Source of the DNA: Bimuria novae-zelandiae CBS 107.79
Taxonomy: Eukaryota > Ascomycota > Dothideomycetes > Pleosporales > Didymosphaeriaceae
NCBI GenBank assembly: GCA_010015655.1
Contig: ML976694.1
Span: forward strand, 185,680-244,188
DNA length: 58,509 bases
Direction of reading: 5' to 3'
Of the stretch, positions 44,787-56,000 are shown in pieces. Every line of letters starts with the position of its first letter. The first letter of the stretch is position 1. Both the position numbers and the translations under genes were made by a program. The notes under the pieces are model-generated. The model made no database searches, had not been told where the DNA came from, and was given only the letters and a program-made list of their open reading frames with translations.

Positions 44787-46242
44787 GAGGAGGTGGTTTG
44801 GATATGTGGGGTTGTTGTTGGAATACAAGGAGATGGTGGTGAGGGTAGGGTATTGGTAGTCGGTATGCTTGAATTGTGATGAAGTTGATGGGGTTTGTAA
44901 GTGCATTGCTGGTGGTGTGAGCTTTGTTTTTCGTTTCGCGTTCCGAGTAAGCCCGGGTGTGACTTTTGCGTGGAGCTCTTGAAGGGGGAGTTGTGGACGC
45001 TATTCTGCCATGGGCTGGAAGGTCTTACGGGTGAGTGTTTGGAGTGGCGCGTCCTGGAGTCTGCACGTGTGTGGGTAATGTTTACAGTGTCTCGGTCATG
45101 GCATCGTTGTACTCAGGAGCTGCGAAGGTTTTCTAAAATTCTTGACAAAAGCTTTTTGAAGCGTTCATGAATCTGTCATGGGGAAAGTAAGGAGTGTGCT
45201 TGAAGACGGTGATGGTTGTACGGGTCCGTTAGGAGGGGAGGATGAGGTTAGGGGGGTGAGACGGTGGGAGTCGACGCGGATTGGAAGGCGATCATGAGTC
45301 TAGGGCTCGGAGGGAAGAGGGACTTGAGAAAGTAGACGTAGGGAAGCGATGTACTAATAGGTTGCGTTGCGAAATAGGTGAGATGAGGGAGATGTGTGGA
45401 TATCAATAAGTGTGGGCCGGCACGCATAATTCTAGAAACAAGGGAAGGCGGTAGGTCTTAGAAAGCATGGGTTGGGCGGACATTCCGGAGGGTTGTACTT
45501 CATGGAGATCGAATGGGGTGTAGGGGATAATATTCAGGGGCCTAGGGCTTTTGGGGTATATCTGAATGGAGGTTGAGTGCGTGGTTGTTTTGGGACTGCA
45601 GGTGTGTTAAAGAGAGTGGTGGGCTTGGCAGATGATGGGATTTTTTTGAGATACAGTAGCCGCTCTTATTCGGATAGCTGTGGAGGTGCTGAAGGAGATA
45701 GTGATACGTTGTGTTAGTGTGGCTGGGGCTGGTGCTGTATCTGGAAATTGATTACTGCCGGTATGCATTGTGGGAACAGAAATAAGAAAATCTTGACTTA
45801 TGAAAAGGGCTATTTAGAGGAGAATGTGGACAGGGGAATATCACAGTGCATGAACTATAATCTCCAATTTTGTAGCGTAACTCTTGGCGAATGAATTATA
45901 GAGTGATAATTTTATGTAGTGTGCCCGTCCAGGCGAAAGCAAGATCACGGGATGATACCGCGGTCTTGGCACCCACCGACCATTCCCGGTGCACAAACGC
46001 TATAAACCCTTCCGTTCTGCACGCCACCAATTGTTCTAACACCTCCGCAGCCATCGAGGACTCGACCAGACCACGTGACAGCGGATTGCTCGCCTCGACT
46101 CGACAAGAATACTTATTGTTCCTGGACACTTCTCAGCTTTTGTTGCATCACTTTCAGCCTTTGCTCAATCCCTTCCCTTCCGCTCATTCTTTCGCGGCCT
46201 CGTACGAACGCTAGCCCGTGTTGAGGGCAAACATCGACTGCC
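44787..46242. other. Intergenic, strongly G-rich on the plus strand
   Basis: From about 44640 to 45760 the plus strand is conspicuously rich in G and poor in C. No coding region I can support. 45900-46242 returns to normal and is the likely promoter of the F-box/ankyrin-like pseudogene. Confidence 0.45.
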
Positions 46243-47272
46243 ATGGATCAACCGACGTCAATCTTGCAGCTTCTCCTGGCACAATCTTCTCCCGCACATG
46301 TGCCAGAAGCGTCGGACGAGGCAGCAAATACTAATGTGGATAGTGGTAATAGTTCGCAGCTTACCATGAAGCCTTCAGAGCCTCCTCTGTTAAAGAAGCT
46401 AACCGACTTACCTCCCGAGCTGTTCCAGCGCGTCATGCTTGCTCTAGTCGAGGACGTCGGTATTCAGGAAGCTTACAAGAAGTACCAGGGCGTTTCTCGC
46501 CTATTTGCTCGAGCTAGTCCGGGAACTGTCCGGGAATTTTATGCACATGGGACACTCTCTGGAAAGCCAGTACTGCCACTCGTCCAGTACAAGATCTGGC
46601 GATACGTTTACCACAAGGTGAAATCTGTACGCGATTTCGGTCTTTCTGTCTTGGAAATCGAAGAAACGAAGTGGATGAAGAAGGGTGGCTATCTTGTCGA
46701 CCGAATCAAGAATTTGGTCGATTTTCTGGGCCAGGGCCATGATAGGACGGAGGAAGAGAAAGATCGCCAACTGGAAGTGCTGTGCCAGATTGTTATGCTG
46801 AATACGGCTGACGATACGATGCTGTCCTACCTTATGGGTATTCCCATTCTGCGAGGGGATGAAGCGTTAGAAAACTACTTTACAGGTCTTGCTATGAAAT
46901 TTCAAGATCATGAGGGCCAGAAGCTGCCTGAGGGAGGCTACTACTTTACGACAGAAACCAAGCTCGCAGTAGCAGCTGCCGCGGGCGATGTCGCACGTGT
47001 CAAAACCTTATTGCCAAAGGCCGATTATACCCTCTACTACACGGATCTTCATCACCGTTCCAGAGACATGACCCTCAATTACGGTAACTCACCGTTCGGC
47101 GAGGCGCTTGGAAACGCGGTCTTTTCCTAGAATTGGGATGTCGTCTAGGCCATCTTGGAGTATCTTTCTGCTCCCGAGAACCCGGAGGCAGACAATCGCA
47201 AGACCATAGTCGAGCTCTATACTGCTCAGCAAAACCAGCGTCAATATATTGGGCCCAAGTTCTGGCCACTCA
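46243..47272 (+). pseudogene. F-box/ankyrin-like protein gene, truncated by Copia-4 and carrying nonsense codons
   Basis: ATG 46243 has a good context (GCCATGG). The first 295 codons are open. An F-box-like start, LTDLPPELFQRVMLALVEDV (residues about 52-72), is followed by an alpha-helical region and an ankyrin-like piece (TETKLAVAAAAGDVARVKTL, about 241-260). Then TAG at 47128-47130 and TAG at 47146-47148 interrupt an otherwise readable frame (NWDVV, AILEYLSAPENPEADNRKTI, then QYIGPKFWPL) that runs to the LTR at 47273. Both stops fit CAG-to-TAG. No second half was recognised beyond the element. The family resembles expanded F-box/ankyrin genes of Dothideomycetes (inference). A truncated 295-residue product could still be made. 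Confidence 0.7.
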
Positions 47273-47396
47273 TGTCAGAGCAGACAGGCTCTGATAAGGA
47301 GAGGAAAACTGCGTTGATTGTGAAGTAACGAGAGAACGACAACTATATACTCCTGGACCTGCTAAGGAGCTAACTATAAATGTCCTAGCTATAACA
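47273..47396 (-). repeat. Copia-4 3' LTR (left, 124 bp)
   Basis: Less mutated copy. Differences from 52453-52576 are mainly C/T and G/A. Confidence 0.85.
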
Positions 47397-50300
47397 CACA
47401 CCCCTAGCTGTAGTGAATAACAAAGCTACTTATAAACCTATTAATCTAGGAACGTCTATAAGGCCTAGTTATTTTATAAATTTAAGGTGTTTCTACTTTA
47501 GTAGTGCCTTAGTAAGGCTATTAGCTAGCATTTAATTTGTAGGCCTCTAGCTAATCTATAGCCTCCCTGTCTTAACTTCCTGCCGTATCCACATCTAATA
47601 AGTGTCTATATAGCGGAGTCTAGTCTTTAGCTTGTCCTCTGCTTTGACTATAATGCCTATTATTTGTTAATTGTTATAGAATAACGTGTAGACTATATCT
47701 ATACTAAATCTAACGTACTTAAATATTTTATTTTACTACTATCGCTCGCTGCTAGCTATTAATAGAGCTAAGAGCTTTATTTTAGTAGTTAGTTTAGTAA
47801 CTAAGCGTTACAGGGTCGCTTTCTAATTAATAAGTACTTTATAAAGCTTAAATAGATAGTCTTACGAGCTACGACGTATTTCTTAATTATTTATAAATAC
47901 TATATCTAATACTCTATAGAATAGTAGCTTTTTATAAAGATATATTAAGTTCTTCTAGTTTAATTTTAAAGCATATAGGCCTAGTTCTTTTATTTTAATT
48001 AAGTAGCTCTATACATGCTCTACTACTTAAATATAACTTTAGTTTAAATTTTAGAGATAAGTCGTAAGTACTAAGTAAGCTTATAAAACGTTAAGACGTG
48101 TGTATACTACTAGTTATTTTAAAGATCTAACTAGCTACTAATAATAGTTAATTTTTTAACTATTTAGTTTCTTTATATTTATAGGTAGCTAATTACTAAT
48201 TAAAGATACTATAAGATAGCTTCTTTAACCCTGTCTTTATAGTTTATACTTATCTATAACCTTATTTATAAATAAGTTTTAATGAAGTTAAATTCTGCCA
48301 TTTTCCTAATCTTATATAATTTATATTTTTAGGAACTACCTAAGCTCTCCTAGTAAGCGTAGCTTATACTAAATTTTTAAGTTATATTTAAACTACGCAT
48401 AAGCTGCTAGGTTATCTAAGTATACTAAAATAATAATATTATCTACGTAGAAGAATACTATTAGGCTCTTACTTATAAATAGATAAGGGACCTCCTTAAT
48501 TAGATAAAACCCTAGCTTAAGTATTGTATTTTTAAGATACTTATACTAGAGTAAAAAAGCGTCTCTAAGGCTATAAAAAGCTCTCTTTATCTTAAATAGC
48601 TTACTAAGCTTATATATAAATTCTTCTAGTATATAGGCGTAGAGTAGTTAATTTAGTAATATATTAAAAAACGTGTTAATATTATTATACTAATAGGCGC
48701 GCAGACTAAAAGCTACTACTAGAGTAACTAGAAAGCGGAATACCTATGCTACTAGTGTAGCTACGTACGTGTCTCCCTAGTCTTCCTGTAGGTCACCTCT
48801 AACGACTAGTCTCGCCTTAAACTTGTACAGATATCCATCCTCGTCAAACTTGTAGGCAAACACCCACATTAATAGTAAGATCTTAGCCTAGGCGCTGGCA
48901 CTAGTCACTGTAGTAGGCACGAGACAGCCCTTGCTACGGCAGCTCTAAAGCTCTATTAATGCTACTTTCTAGAACTTAGCGCCAAATAGATGCTTCTAGA
49001 GCTACTTCCATCGCTTTAGTAGTAGTGGGAGCTGATCTCGATGTAGACTTATTCTTAGTTAATTAGCTAGCATCCTAGTATTAGCTAATTACTACATAGC
49101 TACTATAAATATAGTATAGTAAACGCGCGGCATCCTGCGGGTTCTAGCCTTAGTAATATTACTAGTATTAATTTAGCTACTAATTTTATTACGTCTACTT
49201 ATATTATTTAATTATTAATTTAGTAGCTCTTCCCCTTATTCTACCTAGTGCTAGCCCTTAGGTAGGCTAATAACTATATCTAGCTAGTCTTACTTATCTT
49301 AGGTGCGTAGCTCTAGAGTGTCTCTTTGCGTAAGCATGCCGCTTACTACTAGATACTTAGCTCTATCTAGCTTGCGCGTTTACTACTACTTAAGCTCTTA
49401 CTTAAGCTACTACTTAAGCTACTAATTTAGGTTATTCTTATCTAGTGTTGCTTTACGTAATTAAGTAACTATTTAACTAATTCTCTAATTATTCTTAAGT
49501 TATTACTTAAGCTTTAAATTATTAAGTTCGTGCTTTTTTTTTAATATTTAAGGTTATAGCTACTTAGCGTAGGATCTGCTTATTAAAATAGTCTTAATTA
49601 TCTCTATATAATTCTAATAGTATAAAAATAATATCTCTAGTCCTAATTATCTTACCTAACGCTAGCATTTAGATGTAATAGATATTTGTAGAATCGTATC
49701 TTACTAGGCATTTAATTAGCGCTAGAGACTATAGCTTCTCTCTACGCGGTACATGCTAATCTAGGATATAGGCTTAAGCTCTTATAATACTAAAATAAGT
49801 AGCTAATAGTTTAATATCTTAAATTATCTTATATAGTATGCGCTAGCTTAGAGCTTTAGTAAGTATATAATTAAGTAAATATACTATAGAAATAATATAC
49901 TTATAAAATAGTTTTATTAGTAAGCCTGCGTTAATTCTAATTACTTAGTTTTATATAATTATTATATATCTAGCCTTTTCTATCTATCTATTTTGCTCCT
50001 CTATATACTTAGCTCGAAATTCTAATATAATTCTTAGATTCTTAAAGATCTTTAGTAGCTCTACGTACCCACGCTTGCTATTAAGCCTTACAACTATAAC
50101 CTATATATTAAACTAAGTCTTAAGCTTAACTAGCAGTCTCTGTATAGTGCGTTATAGTATAGCTATATTCTTATTTAGTAGAGAGCACGCCTCGTGCCAC
50201 CTACTATTCTAATATATAGTATAAAATAGCTACATGTCTTTATTATAGCATCGTTCGCTACGCTCGCGGAGTTGTATTAAATCTATTCCTAGTTAATAGA

Positions 50301-52452
50301 ATAGACATTACACTAGTTCTTAAAGAGCTCTTTAGCTTACTAGCTTATAAAGCTTTACCTAAATATAGACCTTATACTTTATTTATTTTAGAGCACTATT
50401 AGTGTCTTATAATTACTATTTATTTTAATACTATTATTATAGCTACATAATTATTTTTAGCCTATTAATATATTCTAGTAGATAAGTAATTACCTTTTTA
50501 CTAGCATCGCTAAATATCCTATAAGCCTTAAATAGGATAAGCTCTAGAGGTTTCTAAGCTACGTACAACAGCCTAGGCCTATACTACGTAGTATAGACTA
50601 ATAGTAGTAGCTAATTACTCTTTTCTATATTTATTAACTAGTAGCTAGTAGTGCGTCTTAGCTTATAGATAATATTTAATAGCTCTTTCTAATAAAGATA
50701 ATTTCTACCTAAGTTAAAATAGATTTATACTATACTGTATTGTGATAGACTAACGATGCTTGTGAACAGCTCTAGGATATATGCTACGTACGATAGCAGG
50801 ATTGTATTAATTCTAGTAGGCGTTTATACCTATAGCTTAACATCTCTTTATTTTAAATTAGTAATAGCTAACCTCTTACGTATACGTAGTTATTTAGCCT
50901 AAGTAAAGTAGTTATTTTCTAATTATATAACTTACTATTAGCTATGTACGTGTTCGAGCTAGAATTAATAATTTATTTATTAAGTAGCAACAGGTCTTCT
51001 TACTATTTAGCCTGTTTAGCCTATATAGCTCCTAGCTATAGGACTGCTATTATAGCAGGACTTATTAGTTAACGCCTATTATCCTACTTTTTAATTATAT
51101 TTAACATAGTTCTTATAGTTATAATAGCTGCTTTTATAGACCCTAGCTTCTTCTTTATATTATAAAGTACTCTAGTTCTAGGTGTTCTTTGTGTGTTTAA
51201 AGCTCCGAAAACTTTTATTTAATATTATAAGCTAGCTACTAGCCTTATAGTTATAGAGCTTAGTTTATATATAAATATTACTTAAACTTATAGTTCTCTC
51301 TATAAATATAAATAATTAATTTACTATATTATAACCTTTAACAACTAGCTGCTAGCGCTAACTACTAAATAGTAGTTAACTAATAAGTAGTAATTAACTA
51401 ATCTCCCTAAGATATTTAAGATAGTTATATAATACTAAGCGTTATAAATATCCCTAGTCTTAACGTAATAGGCCTAGTGCGACGATAGTTTAACGTATAC
51501 TAAGCTATTAGGTTTAAAATACCTATATACTACCTATTATTTACTTTAGCCTTAATAAGTTGCGAAAGCTTATTTATTAACTAGTTATTATTTAAGCTTT
51601 TAACTACTAAAATAAAGTCCTACTAGGCTTAATTTTCTTATATCTTAAATATATAAGCCTAGCTTATAACGCGCGTTGTTTTAAGCTAGTCCTTAAATTA
51701 AGTATTAAAATTCCCTTTTCTTAGCTATATCTTTAAGCCTTAGTATTAAGCTTAAAGCTATAGGCTACGTTTAGCTTTACTTATGTAGAGGTGCTTTTTA
51801 AAAATTTATAGTCGATTGTGCGCGCTCGTATAGTCTGCGATTACATGGATGTGTCGAGCTGCAATCGTCCTAGATATCTCCTGCGTGAACTCCCTAAGCG
51901 CCTTCTCTTTCTGCAGCCACCGTGCCTCAGTGCGACTGTACGTCCTGTACCATGCTTCGTACCTTGCCAGCTCTTGATCAGTTAGGTCCATGATATCCAC
52001 TTCAGCATTGCTCTCTGTGGTATGGAAATCCCTATATTGCTTTTCGATCGGCTTCTTAGTATCTAGTCTAGCAACTAGATCCTCACTAGTATCTGGATCT
52101 ACGTATTTCTAGAGTTGGTTCCTGTCTACACTATCCTTTCGTAAGAACAGCCACTGCGTCCAGTACTCTGGCCTGTCTAGTATAATCGTAGCCTTAGTAA
52201 TAAGCAGATCTAATTCTACTATTTTATAATTATTATAGTGCTACGCTGCTTTGCGTACTATATTACGTTAATTTATTAAAGTCATTGCTAAGACTAAGAC
52301 TAAGCTCTATAGATACTTAGCTAGTCTAGCAACGTCGAAGTAACTATAAGGGGTCTTAATAAATAAGATATAACTAACTAGACCTTATAAAGATAGGTCC
52401 TAGTCTAACTATAGTAAACGCAGCGATTAATGAAGGCTTTTAGGCTTATAAC

Positions 52453-52576
52453 TATTAAAGTAGATAGGCTTTAATAAGGAGAGGAAAACTACGTTAATTA
52501 TAAAGTAATAAAAGAACGATAGCTATATACTCCTGGACCTGCTAAGGAGCTAACCATGAATGTCCTAGCCGTAACA
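52453..52576 (-). repeat. Copia-4 5' LTR (right, 124 bp)
   Basis: Same length as the left LTR and adjacent to the primer-binding site. Confidence 0.85.
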
Positions 52577-52860
52577 AATACATATGTACGTGACATGATT
52601 TCGAAGTTAGTATAGAATCGTTGCTGGACAATTAACCTGTTTTAACAGACTTTATTCGTGGATGAAAGTGTTTGAGCCAATCGAATTGAGTACATCATCG
52701 AGCTTTCTTTTATGTGCGCCCGCAAATTACCGGCGACAACCTAGCTTCTTTCATTCTATAAGCTCGCCATAAATCTGCTTTCTTTGCCGCCGCATCCAGA
52801 CTTAGTTTAGAGCCTTGACGGTAATGTTGAAGCGCATCAGAAATTTCAACAATGGCAATT
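52577..52860 (-). other. 284-bp unRIPed spacer between two Copia elements
   Basis: Normal composition. The minus strand reads EISDALQHYRQGSKLSLDAA and AKKADLWRAYRMKEARL before a stop, faintly like a psq-type helix-turn-helix of a pogo transposase, but too short to be sure. It may be the remnant of an element or gene into which Copia-3 inserted. Confidence 0.25.
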
Positions 52861-53012
52861 TGTTAGAGTGGAATACGATATCACATGATATCACCAACCT
52901 GATGTAGACTAGTTGCTGATCATGATTCTGCTACTTAAGCAGTTTCTCTGTTCAGCTTATTACAATCAACTCAGTCACTTATTCCTACTTGCTACCCTAC
53001 CTATCCCTTATA
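52861..53012 (+). repeat. Copia-3 5' LTR (about 152 bp)
   Basis: Delimited by TGTTAG at the left and by the primer-binding site at 53013 on the right. No full second copy in the window, so the left edge is inferred from the partial match near 57890. Confidence 0.55.
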
Positions 53013-56000
53013 GTTATAAGCCCGGCCTACGCTTAATCCGACTGCAGTTCACCTACTTACTACGCACACGCTTTCTACGACAGAGATTAACTCGACGAGC
53101 TCTAGTTTGCCATAATAAGCAACAAGGAGGACGAGCTAATCGTTAAGGAAACAATTATCCTTAACAAGCCGAGCGATTGGTCGAAGTGGATCTTTCTACG
53201 AAAGAGGACCGCTGAGGCATATAAAATCTGGGACTATTGTAACCCAGATTTGACAGTAGATACTGTCAAGAAAATCTACAACGAGAAACCCAAGGAGCGA
53301 CTACTACGCTTATTCAAAAAGGACAACGAAGATTCAAGCATTGTCCAAGGCGACGATGATATTGAACTAGACAAACTCACAAGAACTGAACGAGAGGACT
53401 ACACCTTCTGGCATGGGTTCTACGCAACGAAGCTAGCAGCCTAGCAAAAGAAGGAGAACGCTCTTAACAACCTGACACGGGAGATTACAAGGACGATCGC
53501 TAGCAGGCATATCCTAGTTATTAAGGATGCTAAAACACCGTACAAACAGCTTATATAACTTAAGAAGATATTCTGCATGTTAATAGCAGAGCGTAAGTAT
53601 AAGTTGCTTAAGTAGTACAACAAGATTAAGAAGGTTCTATAACGATAAAAAATAGATGCTTAGTACGAGAGCTATATCACTATCCTTCGTGATATAATTA
53701 AACTAAAGCTACCTAAGGTCTAGGACTATTGCGTATAGCAGGACTTTCTTCGCGTAATTAAGGGAATTAATAAGTCCTTTATCACGCACGAAATTCAGGA
53801 GATTACGCGAGCTAAGATGAACAGAACGCCTTACATGGGTCCTGTGGAACTAGTGGAGAACTATCGACGCTTTCGACGCACTCTAAACCCTGTTGCGTCA
53901 GCACTAGGAACATACGCGGTTCTAGGCCGGCCGAATACCGCCCCTAACACTAAACGTACAGTCACTTGCATCTGCGGAGAACAGCACCTGTTTAAGTAGT
54001 GCTCCTACGTAGTGCCTTCTCTCCGACCTGCTGAATGGAAATCCGACCCAGCCGTTTCAGCCAAGTTTGACAGAGTAAGGAAATTAGGCAAAGGCAACCC
54101 TCTAAGCGCAGCTCTATTTATAGCTAAGAAGAAAGCTAGCGAAAAAGTAGCTACTACTAATAAAAATTCTGCTAACAAGAATGATTTCTTACTAGACACT
54201 GGACATCCTCCATTAAACGCGCAAAACTTAACAGGAGTAGTTATGTAATAGCAAGGCAGCTAGAATGCAGCTTAGGTTATTACTCTACTTAGTATAGCTG
54301 CTGTTCAGCAGCCTCCACTATTAATTAACAAGTAGATTCTTGATCCAGGATCCAATCTTCACGTCACGAACCATCGACCGAAGACCTAGGAGAAGATCCG
54401 AGATAGATAATTAGACGACATCCTACTAGCTAGCACACAGGCCCTGCAGATACAGGAGTGGGGAAATGTTAAGCTGTTTGTTAATACTCTAACCAGCGAA
54501 CGTCGAGTGACTATGACATGGGTAGCACTTATTCCTATGTTCTTTACGTTAGTAGTGTCACTATCTCGCTGTCAATCAGTTGGTATTAAGTTTGACTTAG
54601 GACGTAGCTGTCTCTATCTAAGGAGCGCTCTAATGGACATATTCTGCACACTTAATAAGTAGGGTGGCTATTAGGTTATAGACTCTAACAAGGCAACACG
54701 TCCGAACGCATTAGAGTTATACACATTTGCGATTTAGTTAAAGTCAGCCAAGCCAAGCCGTGTGGAGCGAAAGCCTCTACAAGTTACACCTGCAGAAGCG
54801 CATTAGATGCTAGCTCACGTAGGGCAACACGCGATTGAACACCTGGAGCAGGCAGTAGATGGCATCAAGCTTGCTGCTAGGCCTAGAGCTCCGCTGTGGA
54901 AGGAGTGCGAGGAGTGTATCAACTCTAAGCTCTTAAAGATTATTAGTTAACGCCCTTAACGCGAGCCTGCAACCCGGCTCTTTAAACAAATTAGTATTAA
55001 TCTTGTACAGCTTAGAAAGACTGGTAAAGCTTGCTACAATAGGGATAAATAGCTGTTACACGCTGTGTGTTAACATAGTAGATACTATTTAGGGAAGACT
55101 CTTCGTGACAAGACGAAAGCCACCCTTACACGCACTGTTCGACAAATGCTAGCATAGATACATACCTAATTTAACGCTATTATTATATACATTCGTTGTA
55201 ACAACGAAAAGGGTTTTGCTAATCTATAAGATATCTTTAAAGACCTAGGCATCGCAGTTAAGCCTCGTGCTATTAGAGCGGAAGAAATAACTAGCCTTAC
55301 TAAGAAGGCTAGCAATCTCATTATTACAATAGCTAGGACCTTGTAAATTGCAGCATATTTGCCTAAGACGCTAACGAACGAGCTGTGCCTAACGGCCATG
55401 TACATGCTTAATTAATTACTAATAGAAGCTACTAGTTAAAAGACGCCCTATAAAGTTATGCGCAAGGTGAAGCCATCTTTAGCGCACGTAGACGTTATCG
55501 GAGCGAAGGCTCTATTTCGAGATACAAAAGTAGCCAAAGGTGATAAGCTTAAATCGCGAGCAATCACTAGATGGCTGGTTAGATACAAAGGAACAAACAT
55601 CTTTCGCATCTAGGTCCCAGGAAGTAATAGGGTTGTTCGAACCCGAGACGTCGTTTTCCTACGGCAATGGTACTCTCCGCTAGAATCTTAGCTTTTGACT
55701 GAGGAGGAACGACATGTGGTTACTATCCTTAATATTAACTCATCGGACGAGGAAGAAGACCCTGTTATTAAGCAAATCTATTGTGATATAACACTTTATT
55801 AACCAACAGTTAAGGATGCTGCTAAAGAAGAAGAGGCTGTTGAGTAGGATAAGGCCGAAGTGCAAATTTAGGAGGAGGCTGTTGAGCAGGATGAGGCTAA
55901 AGTGTAAATTTAGCAGGAAGCTGCTGGAGGACTACCTACACCTTAAGAAACGCTAGCACCAATTACTCCGGATTAATCAGCCTCAACACGTACTTAACTA

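Larger units (their letters stand above)
47273..52576 (-). mobile_element. Copia-4: LTR retrotransposon on the minus strand, RIP-degraded
   Basis: Two 124-bp LTRs (47273-47396, 52453-52576), plus-strand ends TGTCAG/ATAACA and TATTAA/GTAACA. The primer-binding site GTTATAAGCC (minus strand) abuts the right LTR (52443-52452); a purine-rich CTAGGGGTGTG abuts the left LTR. Minus-strand reading shows a gag-like frame at 51806-52000 (RWLQKEKALREFTQEISRTI, very similar to the gag of Copia-3) and reverse transcriptase near 48780-48880 (VFAYKFDEDGYLYKFKARLV). No matching target duplication was found (ACTCA left, AATAC right). Confidence 0.82.

Noticed and set aside
45891..46214. 107-residue frame just upstream of the F-box/ankyrin-like pseudogene
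   Set aside because: No recognisable motif; its position and composition fit a 5' leader or promoter.
47273..52576. A 124-bp direct repeat first taken as duplication of the 3' end of the F-box/ankyrin-like gene
   Set aside because: The repeat starts TG, ends CA, has equal length on both sides and abuts a primer-binding site and a purine tract, so it is the LTR pair of Copia-4. The readable frame inside it is chance.
55628..55645. GTTCGAACCCG resembling a tRNA B box
   Set aside because: No A box at a suitable distance; it lies in the Copia-3 integrase frame (SNRVVRTRDVVF).
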